A stretch of 64,000 nucleotides of DNA from Filosporella fistucella. Taxonomy: Eukaryota; Ascomycota; Leotiomycetes; Helotiales. A program made the position numbers and the translations under genes. The stretch lies in NCBI GenBank assembly GCA_030077755.1, contig JAQJZZ010000010.1:5828001-5892000 (forward strand). The letters are read 5' to 3'. Shown one piece after another: positions 37,465-49,088 of this stretch; position 1 is the first letter of the stretch, and each line of letters starts with the position of its first letter. The notes beneath the pieces were generated by a model. That model searched no databases, was not told the origin of the DNA, and worked only from the letters and a program-made list of their open reading frames with translations.

Positions 37465-38170
37465 TACCAGGGATAGCGGATTTTGTAGCATTGCATGCAT
37501 CTGGTTTGATTTTGCAGGAATAGCTCCTGTCTGGATACGGGGTTTAATAGTCTGTGTCAATAAGTTCCTGTGGTAGAGGCCGCAGCTTTCTCTCCTCCCC
37601 TCATGTCTTAAATTATGACTCCGATATGTGATCAGCCTTGGCTGGCAAGGCTGAATTGAGATCGACCCCTCAGACTGTACGATTATCTCCCTTTTCATAG
37701 TGTGGCCTGCCAATCAAAGCACGTTGAATCATTACTTAGCTGCATGATGCAGTGATTCCGCAATGACCTTTTGTGTAAGATTTCTGCAGGATAAATGAGA
37801 GTGACTCAGTGTGACTCTTGTCGCTTAGCCTCGATTTTTTTTAGTCCAGCTTTGCCACTTTGATAAAAGTTCAGCCTTGTCCCAGTCCAGTACAAAGAAT
37901 AAACAACTCCTTGATCTCATTTACCTTGATACTCTGTTTTACGATTTTCTTACAGTTTGAAGACGCCGTATTTAAAGGCGCATTACAATAACCTTTGGGA
38001 CAGACAGAACCAAACGAGTCTTCCTTCAAGAAAGGACTGGCAATATCATTGCCATTTGCGATAATCTTTCAAGCACCATACCCCACTCAGGAATTATTCA
38101 CAGTTCGGATTTTACAACTTTCAGTACGACTTCATTGACTGTGACCATATCTCTACAATCTACAGCAATC
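37465..38170. other. Intergenic; promoter of the NF-X1-type gene
   Basis: Both flanking genes point rightwards, so this spacer holds the LYAR-gene 3' UTR and the NF-X1 promoter and leader. The frame stays open for twelve codons upstream of 38171, but the conserved start is at 38171. Confidence 0.5.
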
Positions 38171-41100
38171 ATGGCAACTGCTGAGGCAACTCCTGCTCCG
38201 GCAGCAAATCGAGCCCCACGCCACCGTCGAGGTCCAAGGAGGGGAGGAAATCGAGGTGGAGCAACCGGACATGCAACTTCGAATACAGCACAAGCTCAAG
38301 ATCCTTCATTGGCTTTACGACCAGCTTCAGTAGGGCCTGATGCTTCGCAGCAAAATCCACCACCAAATCCAAGCAGAGGCGGCCGGGGTAGACGAGGCGG
38401 ATATGGGAGGGGGCGAGGTAGTGGAAGAGGGGGATCACAGTTGATGGTCAATGGCCAAAGGACATTTGGAGGACAGCTCACTGCTCCATCTGTAGCTGCT
38501 AGCGAAGGTTCTCTAGCTGGTGACGCTCCAGAATTCATCCCAGGCCAACCTGTAGTTACACGAGCCCGGGCTTCACAACCTCGAAATCAAAATCCGCCTC
38601 GCAGACGAATGTCAAAATCACAAGCTCCAGATATTGCTACCAGGACACACGAAGATATCACGAATGGACAATATGAGTGTGGAATATGTACGAATGAGGT
38701 TCTGCCGAATTCAAAGATATGGACTTGCAAGACTTGTTGGTCTGTTCTACATCTTTCTTGTGTGAAAAGATGGTCTAAAAATGAGGTTTCCACACATCAG
38801 CAACGGGCCGTAGAGAATGGCGAATTACCACCTCCTAGGCAATGGAGATGCCCTGGTTGCAATCTGCCAAAGCAGGAGGTGCCCAGTAATTATACGTGTT
38901 GGTGTGAGAAGGAGATAGAGCCTCGGTCTGTGCCTGGATTGCCTCCTCATTCATGCGGCTCTACTTGCTCTAAGCCCAGAGCTGGCAAATGTCCACATCC
39001 TTGTGAACTAGTCTGTCATGCTGGACCTTGTCCTCCATGTAGCCATATGGGTCCCTCACTTTCTTGCTTTTGTGGGAAAGAAATGACCTCGAGGAGATGC
39101 GTGGACACGAACTATGAACATGGATGGAGTTGCAACCAGATTTGTGATGAACTGCTCCCATGTGGCGAGCACACTTGTCAACGGAAATGTCATGAAGGAC
39201 TATGTGGTTCTTGTGAAGTTTTGGTGGAATCTCGCTGCTATTGTGGTAGGGTGGAGAAAGAACTGCCTTGCTCAGAACGAGAGGACGAGAAGGAAAGCCA
39301 ATTGGATGGCAAAACCTGGATGGGATCATTTGACTGTGGAGCCGAATGTCGCCGACCATACGATTGTGGGATACACCTGTGCGAGGAGACTTGCCATGTT
39401 CAGCAATCAGAGCCAACTCACTGCCCCTTTTCACCTGATGTTGTCCTATACTGTCCTTGTGGAAAGACACTACTCTCAACGCTACTCTCAGAACCTCGAA
39501 AGAATTGTGCGGCAAAAGTACCACACTGCCAGGAGAAATGCCATAAGCTCCTCTCCTGTGGCCATCTGTGTGAACAAATTTGCCACAACGGAAATTGTAG
39601 ACCTTGCAACCAGTCAATGCAGATTTCCTGCCGATGTGGACGAACTTCATCCTCTACATCGTGCCATCAAGGCACGGAAGAACCTCCGATGTGTCCCCGT
39701 ATCTGCCGTGCTACTTTAAATTGTGGGAGGCATGAATGCGGAGAACGTTGTTGTCCAGGGGAGAAGAAGGCAAGTGAGCGAGTCGCTTCCAAACGCAAGC
39801 ATCGAGCCTTGAATTCAGCACCAGTAGACGACAATGTTGAGCCAGAACACATTTGCGTCAGAGTTTGTGGCCGAGCGTTGAAGTGTGGAAACCATACCTG
39901 CGCGTCTCTGTGCCATAAAGGACCATGCCCAAGCTGCTTGGAAGCTGTGTTTGAAGAAATCAGCTGCTCGTGTGGTAGAACGGTCCTTCAGCCTCCTCAG
40001 CCATGTGGTACTCAACCTCCAGAGTGTAGATTCGACTGCACTCGCGAGAGAACTTGTGGCCATCCCCAAACAAAGCATCAATGTCATGGAGACAACGAAG
40101 CTTGCCCTAAATGTGCATTCTTGGTTGAAAAGCCATGTATTTGTGGCAAGAAGACACTGAAAAATCAACCTTGTTGGTTCACAGAAGTACGATGTGGATT
40201 GCCATGTGGAAAGAAGCTGAAGTGCGGTATCCATTTCTGCCAAAAGCTCTGCCACAGGTCAGGTCAATGTGAAGATGTTGGCTCGGTCTGTACCCAGCTT
40301 TGTGGACGAAAGAAGACAGTCTGTGATCATACCTGCTCGGATCAATGCCACGCTCCATATCCATGCAAAGAAATCGCGCCTTGTCAAGCTAAGACATTCA
40401 TTACATGTGCTTGCCAGAACCAAAAGCAAGCTGTCAAATGTCTTGCCTCGAAAACTTCACCTGGCAACTCAGCCAAGACTCTTGACTGCAATGATGAGTG
40501 TCTCCGACTCCAACGCAACGCCAAACTCGCAGCAGCACTTCACATTGATCCTGCAACCCACACAGACGACCACATCCCATACTCCCAAGCCACTCTATCC
40601 TTCTTCGCCGAAAACCAAAAATTCGCTCAGCAATACGAGCGCGAATTCCGGGTCTTCGCTGCAGACGACACAGAACGTCGCCTTCGCTTCAAACCAATGC
40701 AGGCCTACCAGCGGGCTTTCCTTCACTCCCTAGCCGATGACTTTGGTCTAGACTCCGAGTCCCAAGACCCGGAACCCCATCGCCACGTCTGTATCTTCAA
40801 GACTCCCCGTTTTGTATCTAGCCCTATGAAGACACTCTCTCAGTGTGTTAAGAATAGACCTGCGGCAGTTACCGAGAGCGTGGCTTCAAAGCAACTAGTC
40901 AAGAATGCAGAACCCTGGAATGCATTCTTACTCACCAACCCGAAATTCGGACTCACTATCGATGAGCTCCTTTCTGATCTTCGCCCTGATTTCTCGCCTT
41001 CAGGCCTAGATCTCGACATCTCATTCCTTCCTTCCGGCGACGTGGTCCTAAAACCAGTCTCTACATCCTGGCACACAAAAATCGAATCCTCGCTTCTTGC

Positions 41101-41389
41101 CATCAAGCCCTCTGTCCTTAAAACTGTCAAAGGGAAGGCACTAGCGAGTTCTGCTCTCTTGTGTGCTGTTGACAGCAGTCTCAATGTTTTGAGGAGGGAA
41201 GATGAAGGTGCAGGGGGGTGGAGCCAGGTCGCGAAGGGGACAGCGGGTGGAAAGAGAGTGCTGCAGGAGGGAGTGGGGAGGAGTAGTAGTTTTACTGTTT
41301 TGGGGAGGGTGAAGAAGGAAAAGAAGGAGAAAGAGGAAGAGGCTGTGGAGGATTGGGAGAAGGAAGTTGAGGGGTGGGGAGATGTTTGA
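38171..41389 (+). CDS. fap1: NF-X1-type zinc-finger and R3H protein (FAP1/NFX1 family), 1072 aa
   Basis: This single long exon encodes 1072 residues. The first 120 or so are low-complexity with RGG-like runs (RHRRGPRRGG, GRGRRGGYGRGRG). A PHD/RING-type finger starts near residue 170 (ECGICTNEV..WTCKTCWSVLHLSCVKRW..WRCPGCN). A long array of NF-X1 zinc fingers follows to about residue 760, each with CGxHxC and C-HxGxC patterns. An R3H region lies around 815-885 (FAQQYEREFRVFAADD.., LHSLADDFGLDSES). The tail is charged, with a KKEKKEKEEE run. Yeast Fap1 binds the FKBP12 peptidyl-prolyl isomerase and confers rapamycin resistance. Human NFX1 binds DNA and poly(A)-binding protein and acts as a ubiquitin ligase. 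RING-directed E3 activity here is inference. Confidence 0.94.
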   Translation: MATAEATPAPAANRAPRHRRGPRRGGNRGGATGHATSNTAQAQDPSLALRPASVGPDASQQNPPPNPSRGGRGRRGGYGRGRGSGRGGSQLMVNGQRTFGGQLTAPSVAASEGSLAGDAPEFIPGQPVVTRARASQPRNQNPPRRRMSKSQAPDIATRTHEDITNGQYECGICTNEVLPNSKIWTCKTCWSVLHLSCVKRWSKNEVSTHQQRAVENGELPPPRQWRCPGCNLPKQEVPSNYTCWCEKEIEPRSVPGLPPHSCGSTCSKPRAGKCPHPCELVCHAGPCPPCSHMGPSLSCFCGKEMTSRRCVDTNYEHGWSCNQICDELLPCGEHTCQRKCHEGLCGSCEVLVESRCYCGRVEKELPCSEREDEKESQLDGKTWMGSFDCGAECRRPYDCGIHLCEETCHVQQSEPTHCPFSPDVVLYCPCGKTLLSTLLSEPRKNCAAKVPHCQEKCHKLLSCGHLCEQICHNGNCRPCNQSMQISCRCGRTSSSTSCHQGTEEPPMCPRICRATLNCGRHECGERCCPGEKKASERVASKRKHRALNSAPVDDNVEPEHICVRVCGRALKCGNHTCASLCHKGPCPSCLEAVFEEISCSCGRTVLQPPQPCGTQPPECRFDCTRERTCGHPQTKHQCHGDNEACPKCAFLVEKPCICGKKTLKNQPCWFTEVRCGLPCGKKLKCGIHFCQKLCHRSGQCEDVGSVCTQLCGRKKTVCDHTCSDQCHAPYPCKEIAPCQAKTFITCACQNQKQAVKCLASKTSPGNSAKTLDCNDECLRLQRNAKLAAALHIDPATHTDDHIPYSQATLSFFAENQKFAQQYEREFRVFAADDTERRLRFKPMQAYQRAFLHSLADDFGLDSESQDPEPHRHVCIFKTPRFVSSPMKTLSQCVKNRPAAVTESVASKQLVKNAEPWNAFLLTNPKFGLTIDELLSDLRPDFSPSGLDLDISFLPSGDVVLKPVSTSWHTKIESSLLAIKPSVLKTVKGKALASSALLCAVDSSLNVLRREDEGAGGWSQVAKGTAGGKRVLQEGVGRSSSFTVLGRVKKEKKEKEEEAVEDWEKEVEGWGDV

Positions 41390-41998
41390 GTGTGAGGTCG
41401 AGGAAAAGAGATGTAATGAATAGTAATTGATGAAGAAAGAACTTGATGAAAGTCGATACTTGTTCCATGATTCTAGAAATTATAGCACTTGCGATAATCC
41501 GAGACAATTTAAAAGCATCGTGACTAATTGCAGAGCGAAGAGAATCTACCTATCGATTTTCAAAACAATCTCCGGCTTAGTATAACTTCGTGCATTCGAG
41601 TTATTGATTCAGAAGAGAGAGTTGGCATTGATAGTCGTGCTCGCGTGAAGCTAGCTTGCTTTGTATGAAATTTTTTCTACGCCAATTTGGAGCAACTCGC
41701 TCAAGACATATATAAGATTGACCATGACTGGACTTTTCGGATCCAGACTTTGCTTGCAATGGCCGATAGTCCTAGCATATCAAGCAAGCTTCGTTTGGCA
41801 CCCATAACGGAAACTATAACGTGCAAGGTCAAAATATGCAGTGCAGTAATCTCATTTGTGAAGTTACAAAGCCGCACATTCGGCCCAAAAAGTCAAAAAC
41901 CGCTCCATCGATCAACCAACGCAGCCCAGAAAAGCCACCCACTGTCAATATGCCACTCAATGCCTCCCTATCACTCCCCCACACTACCAAACCTCATT
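41390..41998. other. Intergenic between converging genes
   Basis: The NF-X1-type gene and sdhB converge here. The interval should hold their 3' UTRs and shows no gene. Confidence 0.5.
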
Positions 41999-42958
41999 TT
42001 AAAATGCCATCTCCTTCTTAATCTCCGCAATCGCCAATCCAGGGTTCAATCCCTTGGGGCACGTCCTCGAGCAATTGAGAATAGTATGACATCTATACAA
42101 ACTCATACTATTATCCAGCGCCGCCTTTCGCTCTTCCTTCTTCTGGTCTCGCGAGTCGGCTATCCAGCGGTAACTCTGCATCAGCACTGCGGGGCCGAGA
42201 TACTCCTCACTGTTCCACCAGTATGAGGGGCAGGAAGTCGAGCAGCAGGCGCAGAGAATACATTCGTAGAGACCGTCAAGCTTCTTTCGCTCTTCTTTGC
42301 TCTGGAGGTATTCTTTTCCATTTGGTCCTGGGCCTGAGTGTTGGAGATAAGGCTTGATGGATTTATATTGTTTGTAGAATTGGGTGAGATCGGGGACGAT
42401 GTCCTTGACTACGTATGTGTGTGGAAGAGGGTAGATTTTGGTTTCTTGCTTGGTGTCGGTTGGGATGCGGCCTGGGATGATTGTCAGCCCATTCTGGGGA
42501 TTTCGTCGTCATTGCCGAATTGAAGCTAATTGAGGGGAAATAAATGGGGGATACATACACAAACATGCGAGAGTATTTACACCATCAATGTTCATAGCGC
42601 AACTACCGCAGATTCCCTCTCTGCAGCTCCGTCTGAATGTCAAGGTAGGATCGACCTCATTCTTGATTCTAATCAGAGCATCCAACATCATAGGACCTGT
42701 CTTGTTCAAATCCAGAGTATAAGATTGCATTCGAGGTTTCTGGGTTGGCTCATCGGGATTCCATCTGTAGATGTGGAAAGTCTTTGTCTTTGCCTCTGGG
42801 TCCTTCGCTGGTTCCTGGATGGTGCTGGTCTTCGAAGGAGGCACAAATCCGGTCTCCGATGTGCCACTTCCACCTACAGATGCGAAGCTACGAATTGAAG
42901 ATCTAAAAGCTGGACGGGCGATTGCCGTGAGCCGCGAAGCAGCTCGGAGGGATGCCAT
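41999..42958 (-). CDS. sdhB: Succinate dehydrogenase iron-sulphur subunit (complex II), 290 aa
   Basis: Two exons on the minus strand, 42958-42559 and 42471-41999, with an 87-nt intron, give 290 residues. The N-terminus is a basic, serine-rich mitochondrial presequence ([21 protein letters not shown]). The 2Fe-2S domain has [22 protein letters not shown]. The C-terminal domain has [16 protein letters not shown] and [18 protein letters not shown], which hold the 4Fe-4S and 3Fe-4S ligands. SdhB passes electrons from SdhA flavin to ubiquinone in the inner mitochondrial membrane. Residues that form the quinone and SDHI-fungicide pocket are P215, N220, H262 and I264 (equivalent to P225, N230, H272 and I274 of Botrytis), all of wild type. 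The intron interrupts the Cys codon just after the 2Fe-2S domain. Confidence 0.97.
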
Positions 42959-45253
42959 CGTGGAGTGGAGTGTTGATTGCCTGACTGTTTGGGAGGGCGA
43001 GATGCAGATAATTTGGTAGTTCTGTAGAGCTGTATAGCTTCAATCAGTCGTTGCCACCTTTGTGGAAGTAATTTTGAGGATCAGCAGAGACGTTCCCGGC
43101 GTCAATTAGGAAGAAGAGAAATGTAGGCGTCGTCGATCGATGGCAACTTCATGACCTCGGGAATAAATACACTAGAACGTGAGTGGAGCTGTGGCCAATG
43201 AGCGAGAGCCATTTCAAATCGGCTCGTCCGTTCCCTCCCGGTAGAGCAGCGTCACGTGTCGCTATGATTTTGTGACTTCCACCTACTTGTTGCTTCTTGT
43301 GTTGTTTCAAGGTATACCTCATACAAGGACTGCGATTCAACTCGGGTATAGTCTGATTACCACTCTCCTAGGACACTGCGCTTTATCTGTTTTCTTAAAG
43401 TTGCTCTCAAGCTGGCCTGGCGAGCCGACCGAGGTTAATATATGGCTTGCTTCATTATTCCCAACTAGCCTCATTGTACTGCATATCATGTACTCGTTTC
43501 CGTTGTTTCTGGCTTGTTTGAATAATTCTATAAAGTCAATTTCTTCCATTTTTACTTTTCATGTACAGAAGTTGAGTTAGGTGTGTTCACAGCTCACTCG
43601 AATCCGCTTTGGCCTTGCGTTTAAGAAGTTGTTTGTCCAATTGCAATCTAGTTCGGGGGGCATATCACCAATCCAAGAAGACACTCACTCCATTGAACGA
43701 GCACATTTACTCGCCTTAAATGTCGGTCTTACAGGTGAATGTGGTCTCCATTACACACACCACGAACATATCTTGACTTGTTTCAAGCTCAAATATCACA
43801 TTTGCTGGTCATAGGAGGGTTGATCAAACAAGAGGGATGACTAGTGGTGGATGGAGGTATTTTTTACCACCTCAGAGGTTTCGATTCTAGGACAGTATCT
43901 GATTATACGCCTGAAGAGAGGGTATGTTTACACATGCCACCCGCATCGTAGCCTCAGCCACCTCCTCTGATGTTTCCGGAACGACGTACAAACCCCAATA
44001 ATTCCATGCTCCCACAACGCGGGTCTGAGATCCTTCTATGCGGGTCTTTCGTAGATACGATATGCAGAAGACTGTACCGTCGACAACGTCCAGTCAAAAG
44101 TCTTAAGTAAACCACCCACGGATGCAATTAGGGGGCAATATCCTTTCTCACCAATCATCAAACCCATAATTGAGGCTCATCGTCTAAGAAAGCATTCTTC
44201 AGCCTCCACTTTTCTCAGCTGTGGCACCTTTTCGCCCCGTCTGAACACAAGAGGCAGAGTTTTAGACCCATAAAATTCTACTCAAAAAATATCTTCCAAT
44301 AGGCATGCTATAGCCAACGTGCTGTGCTACATTCGTTCAAATCATGCCACACCATCTTTCTTCCACACATGAATGCATTTGGTGGCGGATCAGGAGGGAC
44401 ATGCAAGATGGATAATCAGTGTGGTAACTTGTAAGAGCCATATATTCTAACCGCATGCTTTTTTGGTCGTCTTTTCTTCCTCTAGTTCTCGCGTTTTGAT
44501 TTTTCTTCCATTACGAAGGTGACGCCTGGAATGGCTGGAACATCATCTCGCGCTATTGTTATATATCATGCCTCTATATTGCATTTCAATCGAGGTCCAA
44601 TCGTCGCTCCATTCACACCGCCACCGTCATGTCTAGGGATATACACATCCGTGCAGGGTGTACCATTGTATTTCCGACATAATAGAGAAAATTATTTCCA
44701 ACCTGACTGTTATCCTTCTATTACGGGCAGTACAGCTTCCGCTTGGAATCAATATTACCGTAATCACGTATTTCTCTATTTACTAGCATTGCTGACTGAT
44801 GAGATTCTCCGGCACAATGTCCTGTAGGATGGACAATAACGAAGACTATTACTGCTCCTGGTACACTAAGTGGGTTTTCTGAGACTAACCCTGTGGACTT
44901 TATCATCAGGCTTCTACATCCGCGTTCATCTGCTGTCCTCCGTAGGTATATTTTACAATTGTTCGCCCCTGCGCAGCCCATATGTTGCCTTTCAAATGCG
45001 ATGCCAGGTATCTGCTCTCAACCCGAAGCTAATCTCTCCCAGGGGTTTCAAAACTCAAAGTGGTCTTGATCATCAATGCATTTCTACGACCAACGACATT
45101 ACGACCAGCTTTACATATAACCTCTACACCAACGACAATTATTTTAGTTGGAAATAAGGTAGCTCAAGTGACATTATTACCACTTTGACTAGCTTGACTG
45201 TGTTTGAATCTGTTTTCCTAGCGCACCTAGTAATAAGACAAAGAATAACAAAC
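42959..45253. other. 2.3-kb intergenic region
   Basis: It contains the sdhB promoter on its left (first few hundred bp) and the 3' UTR of the SDR gene at the far right. Open frames of up to about 100 codons occur but none has family features or sensible splicing. Confidence 0.45.
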
Positions 45254-46162
45254 TCAAAACACCAGCCTCATCTTAAGCATATCCTTCTCAACTATCTCAT
45301 CTTTCTTTTCCACAAGCTCCTCCATATCCCAAGGACAACTAACATATCTCCCACCAAGCCACTCTCTTCTTTCCGCAGCCAACCACACAATAGTATCACC
45401 AGCAATATCCGGACTATCAGGCAATCGGTCCCTCATCCCTTCAGGCAAGCCCTCTGTAATCTTCGTTTTTATAGCGCCCGGATTCACACAGTAGGTCAGA
45501 AGCCCTTTCTCGCCATATTCCAACTGCAAGGACTCTGTCCATCTCAAGATAGCAAGTTTGGAACTCCGGTAGCTCCCGCTTCCTGAACGAGCACTTAATG
45601 CTCCGGAAGAGGATACATTGATCATGGTGCATAAACCTTCGTTCGCAGCACGAGATGACAATTGCATTGGTAGAAACGTGCGCGCCATGTTCAAAAGTCC
45701 ATGTACATTGACCTCCCATGTTCGCCAGTATACATCCGGATCCGAATCGAGAAATGGCTTATAAGGTTCCATGTGCGCAGCATTATTAACCACGATATCC
45801 AGATGGCCTTCGAACGCCTGCGATACAACATCATGCATTGCTTGTACACTTTCTCGCTTTGAAATGTCAACTGTGCAGACTAATACTATAGGCTTTACAC
45901 GTCCGGCTTGTGCTGCTGCTGACTTCAGTTCCGTGGCAAGATCGTTTGATATGCCGTGTAAATCGGCTATTGCTATACCAGATACTCCCGCGCGTGCAAA
46001 TGCTGTGGCGGTAGCATATCCCACTCCGTGTTTAGAAGCTGCGCCTGTGACTAGGACGTATTTGCCAATTAGGTCCAGTTTCAATGGAGAGATGAAGTCG
46101 TAGGATGTGGAATGGTGTTTATTTGTGAAATGCGCCCCTGAAGACTCTCTTCCGCTCGACAT
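45254..46162 (-). CDS. Short-chain dehydrogenase/reductase, 302 aa
   Basis: This single-exon gene encodes 302 residues with a classical SDR layout. After a 30-residue N-terminal extension comes the nucleotide-binding loop TGAASKHGVGYATA (from T39), then an acidic residue after the second strand (IADLHG), which favours NAD(H). The NNAAHMEPY segment and a catalytic core with INVSSSGALSARSGSGSYRSSKLA supply the Ser, Tyr and Lys. The CVNPGAIKT block follows, as is normal. The C-terminus is charged (EELVEKKDEIVEKD). Substrate cannot be predicted; fungal members of this kind reduce ketones, polyols or intermediates of secondary metabolism. It has no close operon-like partner. Its upstream neighbour, the Zn2Cys6 gene, lies 1 kb away in the same direction. 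Confidence 0.92.
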   Translation of the reverse strand: MSSGRESSGAHFTNKHHSTSYDFISPLKLDLIGKYVLVTGAASKHGVGYATATAFARAGVSGIAIADLHGISNDLATELKSAAAQAGRVKPIVLVCTVDISKRESVQAMHDVVSQAFEGHLDIVVNNAAHMEPYKPFLDSDPDVYWRTWEVNVHGLLNMARTFLPMQLSSRAANEGLCTMINVSSSGALSARSGSGSYRSSKLAILRWTESLQLEYGEKGLLTYCVNPGAIKTKITEGLPEGMRDRLPDSPDIAGDTIVWLAAERREWLGGRYVSCPWDMEELVEKKDEIVEKDMLKMRLVF

Positions 46163-47157
46163 TGTGTTACTTTGGAAGGGCAGGTGACCCTATGCTTAGA
46201 GGCGAAGAAAATGAAGCAACAAAGTGAGGTATGCGCTACTTGGTTGAGGGTGCAGTTCTACTCCGCAGTTCGTTTGATTTAGTCAACGTGTATTGATCTG
46301 AAACATGAATGGGAGGAGCAAGCATGCAAGAGTGATATGAAGGAAAGTGGGAGCATGAGGTCAAGGGTCATAGAAGGTACATAAAGTGCAGCGAGACATA
46401 CGATGACGAGAAAAGCATTCACTAGACAGGCTGCTTATCATGAAATCGAATATTTGTTGTTGATGAAGTGGCATCGAGAATTGCAAAACCAACTGATAGC
46501 TGGATAAAGGGGAAACAGTGTATGAGCCTCGCGAGGCATTGAAGGTGCCCCGCATAGATAGCGCATGGTCTCTTGTCTGAAGATTACTATTCAATACCTT
46601 GAAGATCTTCCCCCATTCAACTAGTGGGCCCATAAAGGAACCTTTATGATTGGATGCTATAAAACTATGAAGATTTTGTCTCAACCATATTTCGCAGAAG
46701 GGAATTTAGCCGCACTCTTATCATACGTATTGCTTCTTGCCCAGCAACTTGGCCTTGCATACCTTACTCGTTAGCTCTTTCAAAGAAGGGCAATTTACTG
46801 ACTACCTCTTCCTGAATGAGGATGTGACGTCTTGGACGAGCTTTGTTGTCGCGCTGGACCAGCTTTTGGTAAGCCTACCATGACAACGCGATCTTGACCG
46901 GAGTGACTAGGGAGCATTTCCTCTTACTACTACTTTATAATTACAGCAGAAGACGAATTGACTGGCCAAGAACACTACTGCCTTGCATATTTTGCTTTTC
47001 AGTGAATATATAAAGAAGTGAAGATGTAGAGATCCTGACCTTTCGAGCACTATATCATATCATTGACAACCAAAAACAGAGCAGGTTCTGGGCGCAAGCC
47101 ATAGTGCGAGAAAGCTTATTCAACTCCCAAACCTTGCCCGCAATGACTACCCTCCTA
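46163..47157. other. Intergenic between SDR and Zn2Cys6 genes
   Basis: Both neighbours are transcribed leftwards, so this holds the SDR promoter and the regulator's 3' UTR. One open frame of 107 codons (46361-46684, minus) has no recognisable features. Confidence 0.45.
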
Positions 47158-49088
47158 TTATTGACGCATTTGCATATCCATAATAATGCTCTCAGTGACT
47201 CGACTGCGTTCGATCAGGCGCGAGATGGCATGTGTGTGATTTGCAGGAGATTCTGTATTGTGGTGAGATGATGAGTACATATAATCGAAGCGTTCCTCCT
47301 CTTCGTCGTCGTCGAGAGCTAGCGCATGCTGCAGAAGAAACGTGACCATCCATTTATTCAAGCGATGTGTGTTTGCCATTTCTGATTGTAGGCAGCGCCG
47401 TTGGAAGACCACGAGCCTATTAATCTGTGATGGAGAAGGCGTCAGGAACCTGGTCATATATGGGGGGAGGGGGTTAGTTTTTTTTTAAAATTTTTTTTGG
47501 ATAAGTTAAGGGGGAGACTACTACCATCAATTCTACGCTGGGCCAGTACTTGCGTAACTGTACGAGAGACTCAAAATTGGACTCGAGGCGCTGTCGAATA
47601 TCAAGAACCTCGTCTGGATTCCCAAAAAGAAAGGTATGTAACAGTACTGATGATGATACAACAGTGACATGACCAACAATATTGTAAAGTGCTTCGGCGC
47701 CGCCATGGGTACGTGAAGCTCTTAATATGTCGCAAAAAAGGAGAGCATGCTGCTTGCATCTCTCAGCATATGCTCTACCATTGTTCGTGAAAGGGCGATT
47801 GCGATCGAGATATTGGTAAAAAAGCAGAGTATAATAGTGGTTAAGAGCAAGATGTAGTGCTATAAATTGACGTCCGAGTCCACGCTGAACCTGTAGAGTA
47901 AGGTTTGCTGGGGAGTATCTCATGGTAACAGGGAGGCTCTCTTCATAGGCAGTAAGCTGGACAGAGAGCTCAAGAACGGTATCTTCGATTTCATCCTCGT
48001 CCCAAGCAGATGTCTGCACCACACGTTTCAAATGATCAGAGATTTGGGTGTATATACATGCCAGCTTGACATTGTAACCCCAGAACCCTGGCTTCCACTC
48101 ATAGGATGGAACGTCGGGATCTCCAGGCCGCATTCTCCAGAATATCTCCTCGTCCATTGAAAGGCGAGGTGCCACGTTCAATATGTTGAATTGTCTTGGA
48201 AGGCCTGAGCCACCACTCGACCAGGTGTCAATAAGGTAGCACGTCCACCACAGACGGAGCTTAACTTCTCGTGTTATTCCGTCATCAGCTTCATTTAATA
48301 TGTTCAATTTCTCAATCTGAGCCATCCGGTTTGCTAAGACTAGACCATGGATAAGCAATGCCGAAACCTTGTTAGTAACAGACTCTTTTTGACTCACCAA
48401 AGTATAATGACTCAGCATCGGGATCGGAATCTCCCAGACAGATATTGCCTATAAGGATACAAGACTGGATATTTTCAACACAGGCGTGCTCCAGATCAGA
48501 TTTTAAAAGAGTCTTCGCCGCCTCAGTAAATTTAGGACCCCGTCGCTGAATTTCTGCATCCTCTGAGAAGCTGTAACAGTCAGAAAATGTACACGGTAGC
48601 GCTTAGAGTAACTTCAATACGGAAACTAAGGATAACGTCAACGAATTATAGCCAGTAACTACAATAGATAGTTGTGAAATAGTGGGAGGCAGAGCAAGGA
48701 AACATGTAATATGTATATACCGGGCAGCTAAACCGAGAATGCTCAAAAGAACCACCTGAGAGATAGAGCCATTAACAGTAGACTCCCTGAGTGTTGGCTC
48801 ATGGAATAACGCGTGAGGTTTGTCGTGCATGTAGCGGATATAGAGATCAACAAGCGCGATAGCGATCTCTGGCGAGACAAGGTCTACCGGCAACGATGGT
48901 GGAGAGCATTCATTGCGAGGAGACAGCAACGGCCCTGTTGTGACTGTGACTGCTGATGCAGATGCAGGCTGGGGTGCAGCTAGACGTGAGCAGGACCGTC
49001 GACGCTGCACACACAGTAGACAGGCCCGCTGGCCTCCTACTGTGACACATCTGCGTTTAGCCCGGCGACACTGTGTGCATGGCTGCAT
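47158..49088 (-). CDS. Zn2Cys6 transcription factor, 540 aa
   Basis: Four exons on the minus strand (49088-48721, 48570-48398, 48339-47525, 47424-47158) join in phase to 540 residues. The protein starts almost directly with a Zn2Cys6 cluster: C4, C7, C14, C23, C26 and C33 (CTQCRRAKRRC..CLLCVQRRRSC). The fungal-specific regulatory domain follows, with SLYFVLANRMAQIEKLN read across the splice, EVKLRLWWTCYLIDTWSSGGSGLPRQ, and a later LHLALNHYYTLLFYQYLDR. The last intron contains long A/T and G homopolymer runs. Such proteins bind CGG-type half-sites in the nucleus as dimers. It lies 0.6 kb upstream of the GH78-like gene's 3' end and may be the local regulator of that sugar locus, but this is inference. 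Confidence 0.9.

Noticed and set aside
39114..39719. 201-codon frame within the NF-X1-type gene, and a 226-codon frame on the opposite strand (38970-39650)
   Set aside because: Both are shadows of the Cys/His-rich coding frame, which alone has the zinc-finger repeats.
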